Source: Burhinus oedicnemus (taxonomy: Eukaryota; Chordata; Aves; Charadriiformes; Burhinidae). Taken from it: a DNA stretch of 64,000 nucleotides. Numbering within the stretch: the stretch's first letter is position 1; each line of letters opens with the position of its first letter. Shown here piece after piece: positions 11,701 through 24,435 of the stretch. The notes under the pieces were generated by a model that searched no databases, had not been told where the DNA came from, and saw only the letters and a list, made by a program, of their open reading frames with translations. Location: assembly GCA_008921705.1 (NCBI GenBank), contig VFFE01005906.1, positions 9,370 to 73,369 on the forward strand, in the 5' to 3' direction. The position numbers and the translations under genes were made by a program.

Positions 11701-14700
11701 AAGCTCCTTGTGTTTTTGTTGTAGGATGTGCAGGATAGCCGCGGCTTTTTGGGTCTGAGAAGAGCAGGAAAAGGCTGGCGGAGGGGTAGAGCAAAGGAAG
11801 ATGAGAGTCTCTTCCTCCATCCCTCCCTCCCTTCTTTCCCCCAGCTAGAACATGGGGAAGGGCCCGGCAAGCTTCAGTGGGTGGCTGCGGGTGGCTAGAG
11901 CGCAGGGGTGGGGGAGCCGAGGCAGTGAGAGGGAGGCTTTTCCTGGGTTTCAAGCAGGCCAAGATCTTTTCCAAGGCTCGCAGACCTGCACAGCACCCCC
12001 ATTCTCTGAGTGCGAAGGACCATCTCGCTTGGTCACGGGCTGCTCACACCCAGGTGGAGGGGAGCTGGGGGAGGAAGGTGCTCTTGTGATTCCACCAGCC
12101 GCTGCTTCTCATCTCCTGCGTGTAGCTGCGCCTGCTCCGAGGTCTCCATGTTTCTGGATCTTTCCACTTTGTGGAGCAATTGCAAAAGCTGGATAAATAG
12201 ATCTGTCCAGGGCTACTGTTGTTTGCTTTTTGTTTTTCTCTTTTTCTCTCTGACCTTGAGGTGTAATGGTAAACTCCAGCCAGGAAGATGGGGCAGGGGT
12301 GTGTCCAGTGCCCCACACTGTCTGTGTGGGTGATGTCCGGAGAGATACCTGTTTCTCTTGCTCCCCTGCTTTGTGCTCGCTAGAGCCAATCTTGCCTCAG
12401 CTACCTGGCTTCTCCAGTAGTTAGTTCTTGATCTCTCCCTGCCCTCCTCTTTACCCCAGTCACTTCAGAAATGGTGGTTGTGCTGCAGCTCCTGTGCTTG
12501 TAGGCCAGCCATGGCTGCTGTCGAAGATGATGCAGTGGCCAGCTGAGCAACAGGCAGGGGGTGCTGCAGGGCCCGTGTGCCTGCTCCCCCCTGGAGACTG
12601 CCTCCCTGGTACCCTGCAGGGTGAAGATGGGCCCTGGTTTTATGGTTCCTCCATTTCCCCAGTGATTAAGGTACTAGTGCATTCTTGCGGCACAGTGAGC
12701 CTTCGTTTATGAATTGTTTGTTAGCAGGAATAGGAAAGGTTGGAAAAAAGCATTATTGTAGGTAAACGTCAGTGACTGCAATGTGAGTTTTGTAGCTCAA
12801 CAGTCCTGACTGTGGTGCTTTGTCCTTCCTTGAGCTTGCACAGCCAGCAGAGCAGAGTGAACTTCACATAGCGCTGGAACTTACTCCTGACCCTCACCCT
12901 TGAAGTGAGAGGGGAACTCAGTCCCTGCTGAGCATTCAGAAGGTGAGAGGTGGTGCCAAGAGTAATTTGTGGTAGCAATGATGGTGGATTTTAAGACCTA
13001 AGTCTATGCAAAGAGGAAATAAATATGCCTCCTCCCTCCCTTATTTTCTCCCCTTTTCAAGCAAGTTACTAAGCCGTCAGGTGCAGGTAACTTACTCTTT
13101 TTGTGTTAGGATTGGATTTAAACTCTCAACATAGAGGACACCTTCAAACTGCACAAGATCTTCTGGCTCTTGCTGGCATATTCTTGGGAAGGGAGAATTC
13201 AGTCCCTTCGTTGCAGCAGCAGTGGTGGATCTACTGAACTTCTTGCTTTTGTTTTCTGCAGCCTCCTCCAGGCTCTTGAGTTCACCTGTCTTGCGAAGCA
13301 GTGTGTATTTTTCACACTTGATCTGTTTTCCTTTGCCCTCTCCTCAGCTCTGTGCTTTGGGGATGTGCGGGTGGATGTCTGGATACTGCCTGAGCTGTGA
13401 TATGCTGTATCAGGGATGAGGACACATAGCGATCTGGCCAAGAACAAACTGAAGGAGCCAGAAGCTTTGTGATAACCAAAAGCCATGATAAGAGATGGCC
13501 TTTGATGATTCAAGAGATGTGGTGTTTAATTAAAAACAAAATGCATCTAACTTTATCTGCCCCTGCCCCCACCAGCATGAAGAGGAGACAGGCTTTATTT
13601 TGGGACTGTTGCCAATGCAGCTGGAGCCAGGAATTACCCACATTTTGGTTAAGCTTTGGAAACTTTTGTCAGCTCTCTTCTCCCCCTCATCCCGCTCTTC
13701 TAGTTAATACCAGAGTCTGTCAGTCTAGCACAGTTGGCTCTTAATTGATACAGCAAGTGGTGAGGAAGATATTTTGCATTTAGGAAACCACGATACTGGA
13801 GGGATTGATAGTTTCTTGAAACCAGCACGCTACATAATCTTGGGACAAGTCGTTTGCTTTTTCTTTTCTTTGGTTTCTCCTCACATGGGCATAGACAAAG
13901 GCAATTCATGTATGTAAAGGACTCTGAGAATCAAAAACGGTGTTTTGAGCTCTTACTGCCAATCTGAACAGCCAGACCAAGACATGTTTGTAGAAAGGCA
14001 GCATGGGAGAAGTTTGTTCTGCCTTCCTCCTTGTTGTGGGCAGTGGATGGTATTTTTAGTGCTCTGTATTTGTACCTTTTTTTGGCATGGAAAAGTCATG
14101 ACTTTGGGTTGGACTAACCCGAGTATGGTTTTTCTGAGGTCTAGTAATGATGAAGTGCTATATCCCTGTAGTGGCTGAAACGTTGAGCAATAAGACTCCT
14201 AGTGGAAATAAGCCAGTGGTGTTGGAAGATCCTGCATTCTTCCTTAGTGGAAGGTGGGAATATGATTTCTCTTCTTGCTGTTCACAGAAAAAGGCGCTCT
14301 CTGAGCACTGTGGACAGCTGTTGGGAACTGTACACCATGCAGCCAGCTTGGCAGAGTCCTCTGTCTGGGCTAAAGCCTGCAGCCTCTTGGGACTCTGGGC
14401 TGCTGCAGGCATCGCTATGTGGCTTTGCAGAGGATGGTGGAGGTGCGCCCACAGCTATCAGAAGTTCAACTCTGTCTGAAATGTAGCCCCTTGCTACACA
14501 GCAAATTATCCCTTCATCTGCCTTGCTTCCCCATGTCTCTTAGAGCTTTCCCCTTGTCTCGGGCAGCCCTGTGCCTGAATTCTTTCCCAGCCACACTCTT
14601 CTGCCTGTTTCCTGTCTGCTGGCAGCATGAGTGGGCCAGAGTGTTGGTAAGGGTATGTCAGGGATAAGGGGGGCTCTGTCAGCATACCTGTCGTCTCTCA

Positions 14701-16850
14701 GCGGTGTGCTCAGCTCCTGTCCTTTCCAAATTCCTTTCTGCTGCCCTTGATGGTGAGGGACAGCTTATTTTGAACACAATCTGCTTGTGTCATTCCTGGC
14801 CCTGCCGCTTGTCATCCATCACATCACGGGAACTAATTAACACTGGTAGCTTTGGATCCTGAGAATGACAGTGCTGGGATAGTAGACTTTCAAAGATCCT
14901 GATGTGTCCCTTCATAACTAGGGCAGCCCAGCCCAGGAGTTCATGGACTCCGTTGTCTCTCCCCTGCTGCACCAACCCTGTAGTGAGGGTGCCTGTGTCT
15001 TTAGCAGGGATGGTGCCCAAGGCCTAGGCCTGCCTTGTAATGCCCTTGACAGTGCTGCAGCATCCCCTGCATCCAAGTACCTCCCAGCAGCCGGATGAGA
15101 GCCAAGGAATGGGATAGAATAATAATTGATGAGGATAGGGGGAGGTATGATGTAAAGCTTTTGAAGCTGCTGGTAGCTTTTCCACTGCCTTTGGGTACAT
15201 GTAGCTGCACGTAGTCCCAGAATCTGTAAGTTTGTCTCTGGGAGTATCCTCTGCGTGGCAAAGCATACTGTCCTGTTTCTGCTGCACTGCTGATCCTATT
15301 GCCGTGTTGATGGGGAGTGTCGTCAGGGGAATCGGTGTGCTGCTCCCATGAGGATGGCAGGGTTAAAGGTGAGGCATTGGTCATACTGTGAGGCTACCCA
15401 GAGACCACTTGCTCCCCTTCTCCCTCTACTTTCTGTCTTTCCTGGTGTTGTGAACCACTTCTAAGGAGGGGAAGAGTCCCATGGGGATTGAAAGGAAGGT
15501 AACTAAGCAAGAGGATGATGTTTGGCAGCTGAAGGAGGATGAGGAGAAGAACAACTCTCCAGTGGGGTAACTGTCTGATGGGACTGGCTGCATCTGCAGA
15601 GCAGGGAGGTGCTGGCTTCATTTCAGTCTGCTGTTGCAGCTTTTTTTTTTTTGTTGTTGTTTTTTCCCCCGATAATGTGTTAATTAAACATTGATTTCAG
15701 GGGAAAAAGGAATCTGCTTGAACTGCAGAAAATAAATGGAGTGTGGAGGAACGGGATCTGGTGAGGGATGTGTGGAAGGACCTTCTGTCAGCTGTCTTCA
15801 TGACCAGTCATGGAGGGAAGCAAGGAAAGGGCTAGGGGAAAAAACCTGTTCACCTGAAGATTAGAGTCCTTCACTCATCTTAAGGGGGAATCTTGTTCCT
15901 TCTGTAACTGCAGTTTTCAACTGATGCGTGCTAAGGAATTATCAGGTAGTCAACTGTATTTTCTTATAAAATATAAATAAAATACTTCATTTTTATTAAA
16001 AAACAAAATGGAAGAGAGATTTTTTTCAAGGCATATTAGCGTTCAAGAGACTTTCAGTTTGGTTTGACACTCCTGATTTTCTACTCTTGTAGTTGCTGTT
16101 GTATCTATAAATTAAGATGTGATGCAAGTTAAGGCACCAGTCATAATGGCGTACTTGCTCTCATTACTTGCAGATATCTAGTAGCTCAATTGACCTCCAT
16201 TTACTACATGTGGATAAGTCAGTCACTGAACACTGGTATAAGATTGTGATGTGCACATTTAACATTTTCTCTTCTGGTCCTCAGAGCATTGGAAGGTGAG
16301 ACAAGATTGTGATATCTCCCTCCCTTGCTTGGTTGAACTCTCTTCTGTTCATTAGACTGGAAGAGCCAGTGGGAGGCTATGCTGCCCTCCTTTTGTGCTT
16401 CCAGGTGTTAGGGATGCACAGAGAAGATAAGAGTTCTTGCTTGAGTCTGAGATCTTATCTGGAATAAATCTCTCTGCTGATATGAGCAATATATTCTTAG
16501 GGCAATAAACAGTTTGATTTGAATTATTTTGACTACTGTGCTTTCTGTCTTCTCTAGTTCTGGGAAATAATGGAAAGGAGGGAATAACCTGTCTGACCTT
16601 TCTGAGCATTGCGTAAGTCTGAATTAAAGTGATTTTGCAAAGATCTCAGTCAGTTTGTGCAATAAACAAAATGGCAGCATTGTCCTGAGAAGGAACCGAT
16701 CCTGGCTGCTAAATTCCTTCCTGCACTATCTGCAGTGTCAGACCACAGAAGGATCTGCTGTAGCATCGGGGCACATTTGAAAACGAACAGATTAAGCCAT
16801 GGAGCAGCTATTTTCCAGGAAGTTTTTTGACCTCTTGATGACTGGTGAAA
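8758..16850. other. Intron segment without recognised genes
   Basis: This segment is AT-rich just after the CpG island (8.8-10.8 kb) and G-rich at about 11.1-12.1 kb, where runs such as GGGGGG recur at 11165-11275. It is mixed afterwards. Short T- and A-runs are common. I recognise no coding exon and no clear transposon. A TATATAAG motif at 10534-10541 and the N gap are listed separately. Confidence 0.6.
10802..10821. other. Assembly gap (20 N)
   Basis: Twenty N bases show unresolved sequence. A round number like this often marks a gap of unknown true size. It lies about 2.4 kb downstream of the proposed first exon, so missing sequence here could matter for the first intron. Confidence 0.99.
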
Positions 16851-16852
16851 CC

Positions 16853-17585
16853 CACAGAATCACAGAATGTTTGAGGTTGGAAGGGACCTTTGGAGGTCAT
16901 CTGATCCAACCCCCTGCTCAAGCAGGGCCACCTAGAAAAAGTGACCACATCCAGATAGCTTTTGAATATCTTCAGGGAGGGAGACTCCACAACTTCTCTG
17001 GGCAACCCATGCCAGGGCTCAGTCACCCTCCCAATTAAAAAAAAAAGTGTTTCCTGATGCTTAGACAGGACCTCCTGTGTTCCAGTCAGTACTCTTTGCC
17101 CTCTGGTCCTGTCACTGGGCACCACTGAAAAGAGCCTGGCTCTGTCACCTTTGCACCCTCCCTTGAGGTATTTATGTACATTGATAAGTTTCCCCTCCTG
17201 AGTCTTTTCTTCTGCAGGCTAAACAATCCCAGGTCTCCCAGCCTTTCCTTGTGAGAGATGCTCTTAATCCTCTTCATGGCCCTTTGTTGGACACTGCCCA
17301 TTATGTCCATCTCTGTCTTGTACAGGAGGGCCCAGAACTGCACACAGTACTTCAGGTTTGGCCTCACCAGTGCTGAGTATAGGGGAAGGATCTCCTTCCT
17401 CAGCCTGCTGACAGCATTCCTAATGCAGGCCAGGATACTAGTAGCCTTCTTTTGTGCAAGGGTACCTTGATGGCTGATGTTCAACTTGGTGTCCACCTGA
17501 CTCCCAGGTCCTTTTCTGCAAAGCTGCTTTTCAGCCAGGTGGCCCTCGGGCATGTACTGATGCATGAGCCATGAACATCACTACA
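16853..17585 (-). mobile_element. CR1 LINE, 5'-truncated, minus strand
   Basis: Read on the minus strand, this is the 3' part of a CR1 non-LTR retrotransposon. The + strand begins with CCCACAGAATCACAGAATG, the reverse complement of the CR1 3' terminus, followed by the usual 'gaggttggaagggacc' block. A frame on the minus strand (17565-17086) reads as the C-terminal part of the CR1 reverse transcriptase protein, with recognisable NAVSRLRKEILPLYSALVRP and KERLGDLGLFSLQKKRLRRG segments. The 5' end is lost near 17585, as is common for CR1. It lacks the catalytic part and cannot move. Confidence 0.92.
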
Positions 17586-17784
17586 GTGGTATGGAGTGTT
17601 AGCAGAGCAGGCAGGATGGTCCTTAAGTATTAACTTAAGAAGCAGAACTCTGGAGTTCTTTGCCAGAATGTGTCAAACCAGTTTTTCCTACTAGTCATCA
17701 CTTTCTTCATTCACTGAAAATTCAAAATTATCAATTGCAAAGCATTATTTGTTCCTTGAAAGGAAGTCTTTGTGTATCTGAGAA

Positions 17785-18250
17785 CAGACTAGAATAGTTC
17801 CAGTTAGAAGGGATGTATGATGATCATCTAGTCCAACTGCTTGACCACTTTAGGGCAGACTAAAAGTTAAAGGATATTATTAAGGGTGTTCTGCAAATGC
17901 CTCTGACAGGCGTGGGGCATTGACTACCCCTCTGGGAAGTCACCCTCTCTGTAAAGAAGTGCTTCTGAACCGCTCCTGATGCAACTTTGAACCATTCCTA
18001 CAGGTCCTGTCACTGAATAGCAGGGAGGAGAGATCAGCACCTCCCTCTCTGCTTCCCCACCTCAGGAAGCTGTAGGAGAGCAATGAGGTTGCCTCTCAGC
18101 CTCCTTTTCTCCAAACTAGACAAGTCCAAAGTCCTTAGCTGCTCCTTATAGGACATTCCTTCCAGCCCTTTCACCAGCTTTGTTGCTGTCCTCTGGATTC
18201 ATTCAAGTACCTTAACATCCTTCTTAATTTGTGGGAGGAATTCCAGTTTC
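17785..18250 (-). mobile_element. CR1 LINE 3' fragment, older, minus strand
   Basis: The + strand runs from 'gaatagttccagttagaagg' and 'atgatcatctagtccaactg' through 'ctgtaaagaagtgcttctga' and 'tcagcctccttttctccaaa'. Together this is the antisense of a CR1 3' region. It is more diverged than its neighbour at 16853 and belongs to a different, older-looking subfamily. No open frame of note remains. Confidence 0.85.
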
Positions 18251-19129
18251 CTTAATTGTTCTGTTACTACGGCCAGTTACACACTGCAATCTTTTTGTAG
18301 ACCATGAAGAAAAGAAATTTTAAATTATTGATAGTTTTGACTTTTTTGGGGACAGAGATGGAGAATGCAGGAGTCCTGTGATGGCACTAAGGACAACCTT
18401 CTCAAGGGACTCTGTATGCCTGATATTGCATTGGAGTCCTGGAATAAAAATCTGCTGGCTTCTCTGGTCAGCTCATGCAACACCTTGAAAGAGGGTATGA
18501 TACAATATAATTTCACATATATGCACCTAAAATACCTGCCACGTATCTGGGAATCAAATGTTAAGGGCTTTATGGGAAAATACACGGAAACAAATTGATC
18601 CTTGATATAATTTCGTATGTCAATAATGAAATACATATTGAGGGTGTATCTAACAACAGTGGACCAAAAGGCATAATTTTGTTGAGCTGGGTCTTAAAGA
18701 TTTAGCTCAATATAGTTAGTTTTTTAAATGTGTCCCCTGTCTTCCTTGTTGGTTGATATGACCTAGTTAATGAGCTGCTAGCAGCTCTGTTTGGTACTAG
18801 CTTGGTTCGTAGAGTGATGTGGTGCCTGGGATGTTGCAGTACTTCTTTAGCAGCGGATTGTAATTTAATTGAATAAATGTATTTTATGAGGCTGGGGTGA
18901 GCTACTGTTTGTTTATGAAGACTACAGTATATCAGGTAAAAATGCAGAGTGCAAAGGGAGTAACAAATTGATAGGCTTTTGATAAGACAGTAACTCTTTT
19001 ACGAAGTTTGCCTGAACACAGCAGTTCTTCCTTCCATGCTTTCTTTGTTGCCGATGTGTAACATGAGGCAGGAAGTTGATCTGCTTTCTTGACACAACAT
19101 AGATCATATACCTATAAAACTGGAAAATA

Positions 19130-19800
19130 GTCTGAATTGGATAAGAAGAAATTTATTAATGACAAATGAAAAGTACTGCACTCGAGAAGGTGAAATGAAA
19201 TGCCTACATGTAAATGGGGGATAACAAGCCAGGCAACAGAACTGCAGAAAAGGATCTGGGAGGCACTACAGTGAGTCAGAGACTGAATGTGAGTCAACAG
19301 TGTGGTGACACTGCAAAAAAGCAAATCTCATTTTAGGGTATATTTAACAGGAATGTCACGTGTAGCGCACAGGCAGTAGTTTTTCTACTCTAGCAGCCGC
19401 TGCTGAAGCCACAGCAGAGCACTGTGTCCAGTGTGAGCAGCAAAACTAGAAATGGTGGAAGGAGATGAGGAGAGGGCAGCCAGAGCAGCGAGCGCCACCT
19501 ATGAGGAGAGGCTCCAAGAACTGGGTCAGTTTAGTCTAGAGAGAAGATTGATGAGGCACATGAAAAGTCTTCCAATATTTAAAAGCTTGTTTTAAGAAGG
19601 TAATGATTAATTGTTCTGTGTCCACTGGGGATAGGACAAGAAGTAATCAGCTTAATTTGTAGCAAGGAAGATGTTGAGATAGGTGCTAGGAAAAGCTTTA
19701 TGAGTATTTGGATAGTTAAGCATGAAAACAGCTTCCTGAGAGAGGTTATAGTGCCCTCATCACAGGAAGTTCTAAGAGCAGATGAGACAGAGAGACACCA
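19130..19800 (+). mobile_element. Old CR1 LINE fragment, plus strand
   Basis: This is a decayed plus-strand copy of the C-terminal CR1 coding region and 3' part. Blocks such as 'aaaggatctgggaggcacta', 'gaatgtgagtcaacagtgtg', 'gcactgtgtccagtgtgagc' and 'gaggagaggctccaagaact' follow CR1 order. All frames are broken. The 3' end fades out near 19800 without the typical short tandem tail. Confidence 0.8.
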
Positions 19801-21314
19801 AATTTTATCTAGGTTGTTTTATTATAGTTTTGACCGATTCAGAAGGGGAATGGGCTGCCTGAACTCCTGATGTCTTCTCCCAACACCTCTTGCACTCCCC
19901 AAAAGGCAGGCTTCTCTACTCAATGGCTGTTGTGGTGGGAGCGTGGGGAGGCAGGGGCAGGGTGAAACAGTCCCTCTGCAAATGCCCCTGCAGCGCCTTC
20001 CATGCCACTGGCGTGAGGCAGTTTTACACTGCATGTCCGAAAAAGACCTGAGGGAGCTTGTGTGTTCAGCAGTGTCGCATTAGCATCCAGCACCGTAAGC
20101 TTTTCTGTTTCTGCAGATAACAAACAAGCAGAGGGCTGGCCAGCTTTCTGCATCCTCGTAACTGGGAAATGGGAGTTATTTGAGACTCTTATCCTGGTTT
20201 CTGATTTACACTGGGAAGATTTGGAGAGATGATTTGGAGATGGAAAAGAAGACATACACTTCTGCTTTCACCTGTTAAAAACTACTGCAGGTTTGTATGG
20301 TGTGTCACAGTTACTACAAGATGATTTTTCTGTGCTCTTCCATCAAATGTAGTGGACAAGGGCAAAGGATTTTCCTCTCTGCAACATCTTTTCTTCCAGT
20401 TGCGTAAAGCAGAGTAGTGTGGATTAGGCATTGCAAGGAGGTGCATTAGCAGCCTGTGGATTTGAGAAAAGGGAGCCTAATGCCTGATTCAGTAAAGACA
20501 TATACTTCAGTACTTGTGAAAGGGGCTCATAGCACTTCCAGAGAGGACGATGTTACTCAGGGAATGGGACTCTTCTTCCCTGAGGGTGCAGCAAAATCTT
20601 TCAGTGGCTACAAGAAAGTAATCCAAGACATGTTATGTGGTGTGTTACTTCTATCTTTTCCTGAATCTTAGATTTGCACAAACAGCCTGTCTGGAGCCTG
20701 TTGGGCCTAGAAGTGAATTTTTGAGCATCTCCAGTGAAGAGAGCTGGTTCCCCTAACAAACCTTCTCAAAGGAGGAAGTTTCTTTTAGTTTAACAGAACA
20801 TCAGGAATATATGCTTGTTGAACTTGGACAGTGTTGGGCTTGGCTACTACATGTGTGCACAGTTTAGAATATAACCATTTTCCACCTTCTTACATAAACT
20901 TGTAACTGCAGGCTCTTGCCATTCTTCAGAGTGAGTGGAGGATGAAGACACTATCCTCTACTTCTTGGCACTAGAAGTGAGTCAGGGTTGACACACAAAA
21001 GTAGGAGGCAACAGTTTGTGTGTAGGAAGCTTGTTCTGTCCAAGGAAAATCTAAGGGTTATATGCAGGGTGTTAGTCCTGCTGCACTGCAAGGCTGGTAT
21101 CTTCTTCTGGAGCTGAGTTCACGCACACTCACCATTTGGAGCATATGGAGAGCTCAGCAGATTCAGGCCTCAAGGGATGACTGGTGAAATGGTCGAAGGT
21201 AGGTTGGGATGTAATTATTTGTTGAAGAGCCCCCATATTGCACCAAGTAATAATTGCTTATGAACACTGCTGTGAAGTCAGGAGGGAAACATTCCAACTC
21301 AAGGAGATAGTAAG

Positions 21315-21500
21315 ACAGAACCTAATTATTGTTGTTATTATTATCCCTGCCTATTGTGGTAGCACCTACACAATCCTGGTTCAAACACAGGGCAAAAAAT
21401 GTTCCCTGCCCCAAAGAGCTAGCAAGCTAAGGATGAGATGGGAGACAACAGATGGACACAGATAACTGGGGGAGTACAGAAAAACAAAGATTGGTCAGCA
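21315..21500 (+). repeat. Ancient amniote interspersed repeat (SINE-like)
   Basis: A run of GTTGTTATTATTATC is followed by 'tagcacctacacaatcctgg', 'ccctgccccaaagagctagc', 'gagacaacagatggacacag' and 'ctgggggagtacagaaaaac'. I remember this order as an old repeat common in turtles, crocodilians and birds, possibly of CORE-SINE/MIR type. The family name is uncertain but its repeat nature is quite clear. Confidence 0.6.
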
Positions 21501-22639
21501 GGATGGGTGGTATGATCGCATGTTGACAGCTTAGCTGTTGTCAAGCTTTCTGTAGGCATGTGGCAAAGGATTACAACAATAATTCAAGCTGCGGCCTTTG
21601 CTTCGGTGTTTTTGTGTGTGCATCTTCCATCTGTTTTATTTAAACAGCTTAATTCTCACTTGATGAGTTTTTTCTGTCCCAAAACTTCCCATCGTTCATC
21701 TCTTGTAAGTCCAGCAATGAAGCATCCACTGCAGTTTTTAAGGCAAACTGTAGTTTTTTGTTACAGAAAGAGAGCGAGGCAGCAAGCATGGGTTTTTGAT
21801 GCTTTGTGTTTAAAAGGATGCTGGGAAAAGACTGACAGATCCCAGTAAGATGAATATCTAAAGTAAGTGGCATAATGCAAGACGCTTGTTGGTTGAAGTT
21901 GTGTCTTACCGAGGTGATGCAAAAACTATCCAATGCCATTCATAGGCAACAATTTTGTTCATATAGGTTATGTTCTTGGTGCTGTATATTGGTGAGTGCA
22001 AGAGTGCCTGAAAGCATGGAGGGCTCTGATTCAGCTACACAGAGCAGTCATTCCAGGTGTGTGGCTGTACCACACTGCTGGGGAACTTGGGCATACTTGG
22101 CCTTGGGGGCTCTGCCTATGCCAGTGGCTGCATTCATATGTGTCTTGTTTTGAGTGTTACCTTGAGAGGGCCACAAAATGCAGGATAGGCATCAGGTAGT
22201 TTTAGGGTGTCCTTCTTTCTGAATTTGAATTATATCAAGTAACTGTGTGGTGCTCCTCTCTCTTTTACTGTGTGTTTTGTTATTATCACACAGTATGCCA
22301 ACATCAGGCATATTATAAATGCACCTCCTATTAGTGCTTATGTTGCCAACACCCGTTTCCCACTTTGGCCTGCTATGCCATTTATTGTTCAGCAGCCCAG
22401 AAGTGATCATGGGACGTTAGATGCCAGCTGCATGTTTTATAGCATGTGTGTAATGGTGAGTAGTTAAAATGGTCTAAAACTTAAAGCTTGAACTGTCCAA
22501 TGAAATCTTATTGAAGTTATTCTGGGTCAAGTTGTTGTCAGGAATCCTCCAATACAAACTGCAGAATTATGGGACCATTAGTGCTAGAACACATTTTTGG
22601 GGCAAGCATTTATGGATAAAGGAGTTAGCTGTTTTGGGG

Positions 22640-22745
22640 TTTATTACCGGCTCTGCTACAGAATTCTGTGTACCTCTGGAAACAAGTAATTAAAAGCACT
22701 ATGCTTTTTGGCTCGTAATGTCTCCATGCTTCAGTTTGTCCTTTA
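22640..22745 (+). repeat. MIR/CORE-SINE remnant
   Basis: The order 'ttaccggctctgctacagaa', 'ctgtgtacctctggaaacaa', then 'tctccatgcttcagtttgtc' follows the MIR core (ccggctctgcca ... ctgtgtgaccttgggcaag ... ctgtgcctcagtttcc). The tRNA-derived head is gone. It is old and non-functional. Confidence 0.65.
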
Positions 22746-22944
22746 TGCTCACTTAATGGATGGTGACGTTTCATAGCTGCTTGTAGAGTTTTTAGGTTCG
22801 GAGCTGAAGAGTATGGAGAATGAGGACCAAATATTCAGCTCTTCTTGAGCTGAATATACCCAGCCCTCCCAGCTTCTTTGCATATCATGCTCTAGCCCTG
22901 AACCATCAGGATGGTTCTTGCAGTGGTGAAAACTAATCATATAC

Positions 22945-23115
22945 TGAACTGTGTTGGCAAAAGCATAGATAGCAGGTCAAGGGATGAGATTATTTCCCCA
23001 TGCTCAGCACTTGCAGGATCACGTCTGCTTACTGTGTCCAGTTCTGGGCTTCCCAGTACAAGACAGACATTGACAAAGTGCAGCAAAAGTCCAGCAAAGA
23101 ACCGCTAAGGATCAT
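22945..23115 (+). mobile_element. CR1 LINE internal fragment, plus strand
   Basis: 'agcatagatagcaggtcaag', 'gatgagattatttccccatg', 'tactgtgtccagttctgggc' and 'cccagtacaagacagacatt' match, in order, the part of CR1 that encodes the C-terminal region of the polymerase protein (the 'EYCVQFWAP' neighbourhood). Both ends are truncated. It lies tail to tail with the minus-strand CR1 copies that follow. Confidence 0.8.
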
Positions 23116-23149
23116 AGTTAGTAACTAGGTGCCATTGGGTTGTTGTACC

Positions 23150-24435
23150 ACAGACCACTAGCCTTTGAGTGCAGTGGTCCAGTCAGTTTTCCATGTGCTT
23201 TGCAGTACACCCATCTGATTCCAGCTGTCTATAAATCATGGAGTCCTAGAATATCTTGAATTGGAAGGGTCCCATAAGGATCATCGAGTCTAACTCCCTG
23301 TTCCTCACAGGACTACCTAAAACTAAAGCATATGACTAAGAGCATCATCCAGATGCTCCTCAAACTCTGACAGGCTTGGTGTCCTGACCACTTCCCTGGG
23401 GAGCCTGTTCCAGTGACCAACCACCCAGTCAGTGAAGAACCTTTTCCTAATGTCCAATCTGAACTTCACCTGACATAGCTACGTACCATTGTTTACAATT
23501 ATACTATTGGAAACTCTTTCAAAAGCTGTGCTTCATTGGGCCTGTCATCTCATCACAGAAGGCAATCTGGCTGATTTTTTTCCCTTGGTAAATCCATGCT
23601 GGCTGTTCCAAATCACCTTCTGGTGGTTCGTGTACCTGGAAATGGGTTCCAGGAGGATTTGCTGCATAACCTTCCTTGGGACTAATGTTAGGTTGACCGG
23701 TCTACAATTTCCTGAATCTTCTTCCTTCTTACCCTTTTTGAAGACAGGTGTGACGTTTACCTGTTTCCAGTCATCAGGAGCCTCTTCCAATCATTGTGAC
23801 CTTTCCAATGTGACTGAGGGTGACCTCACAGTGACACCAGCCATTGTTGCATCCCTCAGTGCTATTGGGGCATCTTATCTGCTCCCAGGGACTTGAGTAC
23901 ACTGAGTTTGCTTAAATGGTCCCTGACTCAGTCTTCCTCTGCTGTGGGTAGTTTTTCAGTCCCCTGGATCCTTCCACTGGCCACATAAACCAGGAAGGCT
24001 GAGAACAGTCCTTGCCAGTGAAGACCAAGCCAAAAAAGGCAATGAGGACTTGTTTTCCTTTTATGACTAGTTCCATGTCCCATTGAGCTTTGGGCCCATG
24101 GTTTCCTTAATCATCCTCTTGCTACCGGTGTGCATTTAGAAGCCCTTCTTGCTGCCTTTCAAATTTTGTGAATTTTCAAGCTTTCTTAGTTTTCATCCTG
24201 ACATGTGGAGCCAGAGTTTCAGTATTCCTCCTGGGGAGCACACCCCCACTTTCACCTTCCATTCGCTTCATTTTGTGCTTGAGCTCTGTCAGGAGTTTCC
24301 CATTCAGCTGCCTGCTTCTTTCCACACCCGCTTGGCTTCCCACACATTGAATTGGACTGTTCTTGTGCTTTGAGGAGTTTGTTCTTTAAGATCAACCAGG
24401 TCTCCTGGGCCCCTTTGCTAGATTATCCCATGTAA
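23150..24435 (-). mobile_element. Outer CR1 LINE, reverse transcriptase region, minus strand, split by an insertion
   Basis: The minus strand of 23790-23545 reads as part of a CR1 reverse transcriptase, with FKKGKKEEDSGNCRPVNLT and a QILLEPISRY segment. The part up to about 24435 covers the coding region before it: the reverse complement of 'gaagcccttcttgctgcctt' near 24141 encodes the usual lysine-rich stretch. At the low-coordinate side, 'gtccagtcagttttccatgt' (23179 on) is the next piece of the same polymerase region. The element is therefore cut in two by the CR1 3' end at 23235-23500. All frames are broken and the copy is inactive. Confidence 0.8.
23235..23500 (-). mobile_element. Inner CR1 LINE 3' end, nested, minus strand
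   Basis: The block starts with 'catggagtcctagaatatct' and 'tgaattggaagggtcccata' and ends with 'ttttcctaatgtccaatctg' and 'aacttcacctgacatagcta'. This is a complete antisense CR1 3' untranslated end with a short piece of the coding region. It sits between two parts of one larger CR1 in the same orientation, so it inserted later. Confidence 0.8.

Noticed and set aside
17086..17565. 159-codon minus-strand frame as a host gene
   Set aside because: It is the C-terminal part of a CR1 reverse transcriptase inside a truncated retrotransposon.
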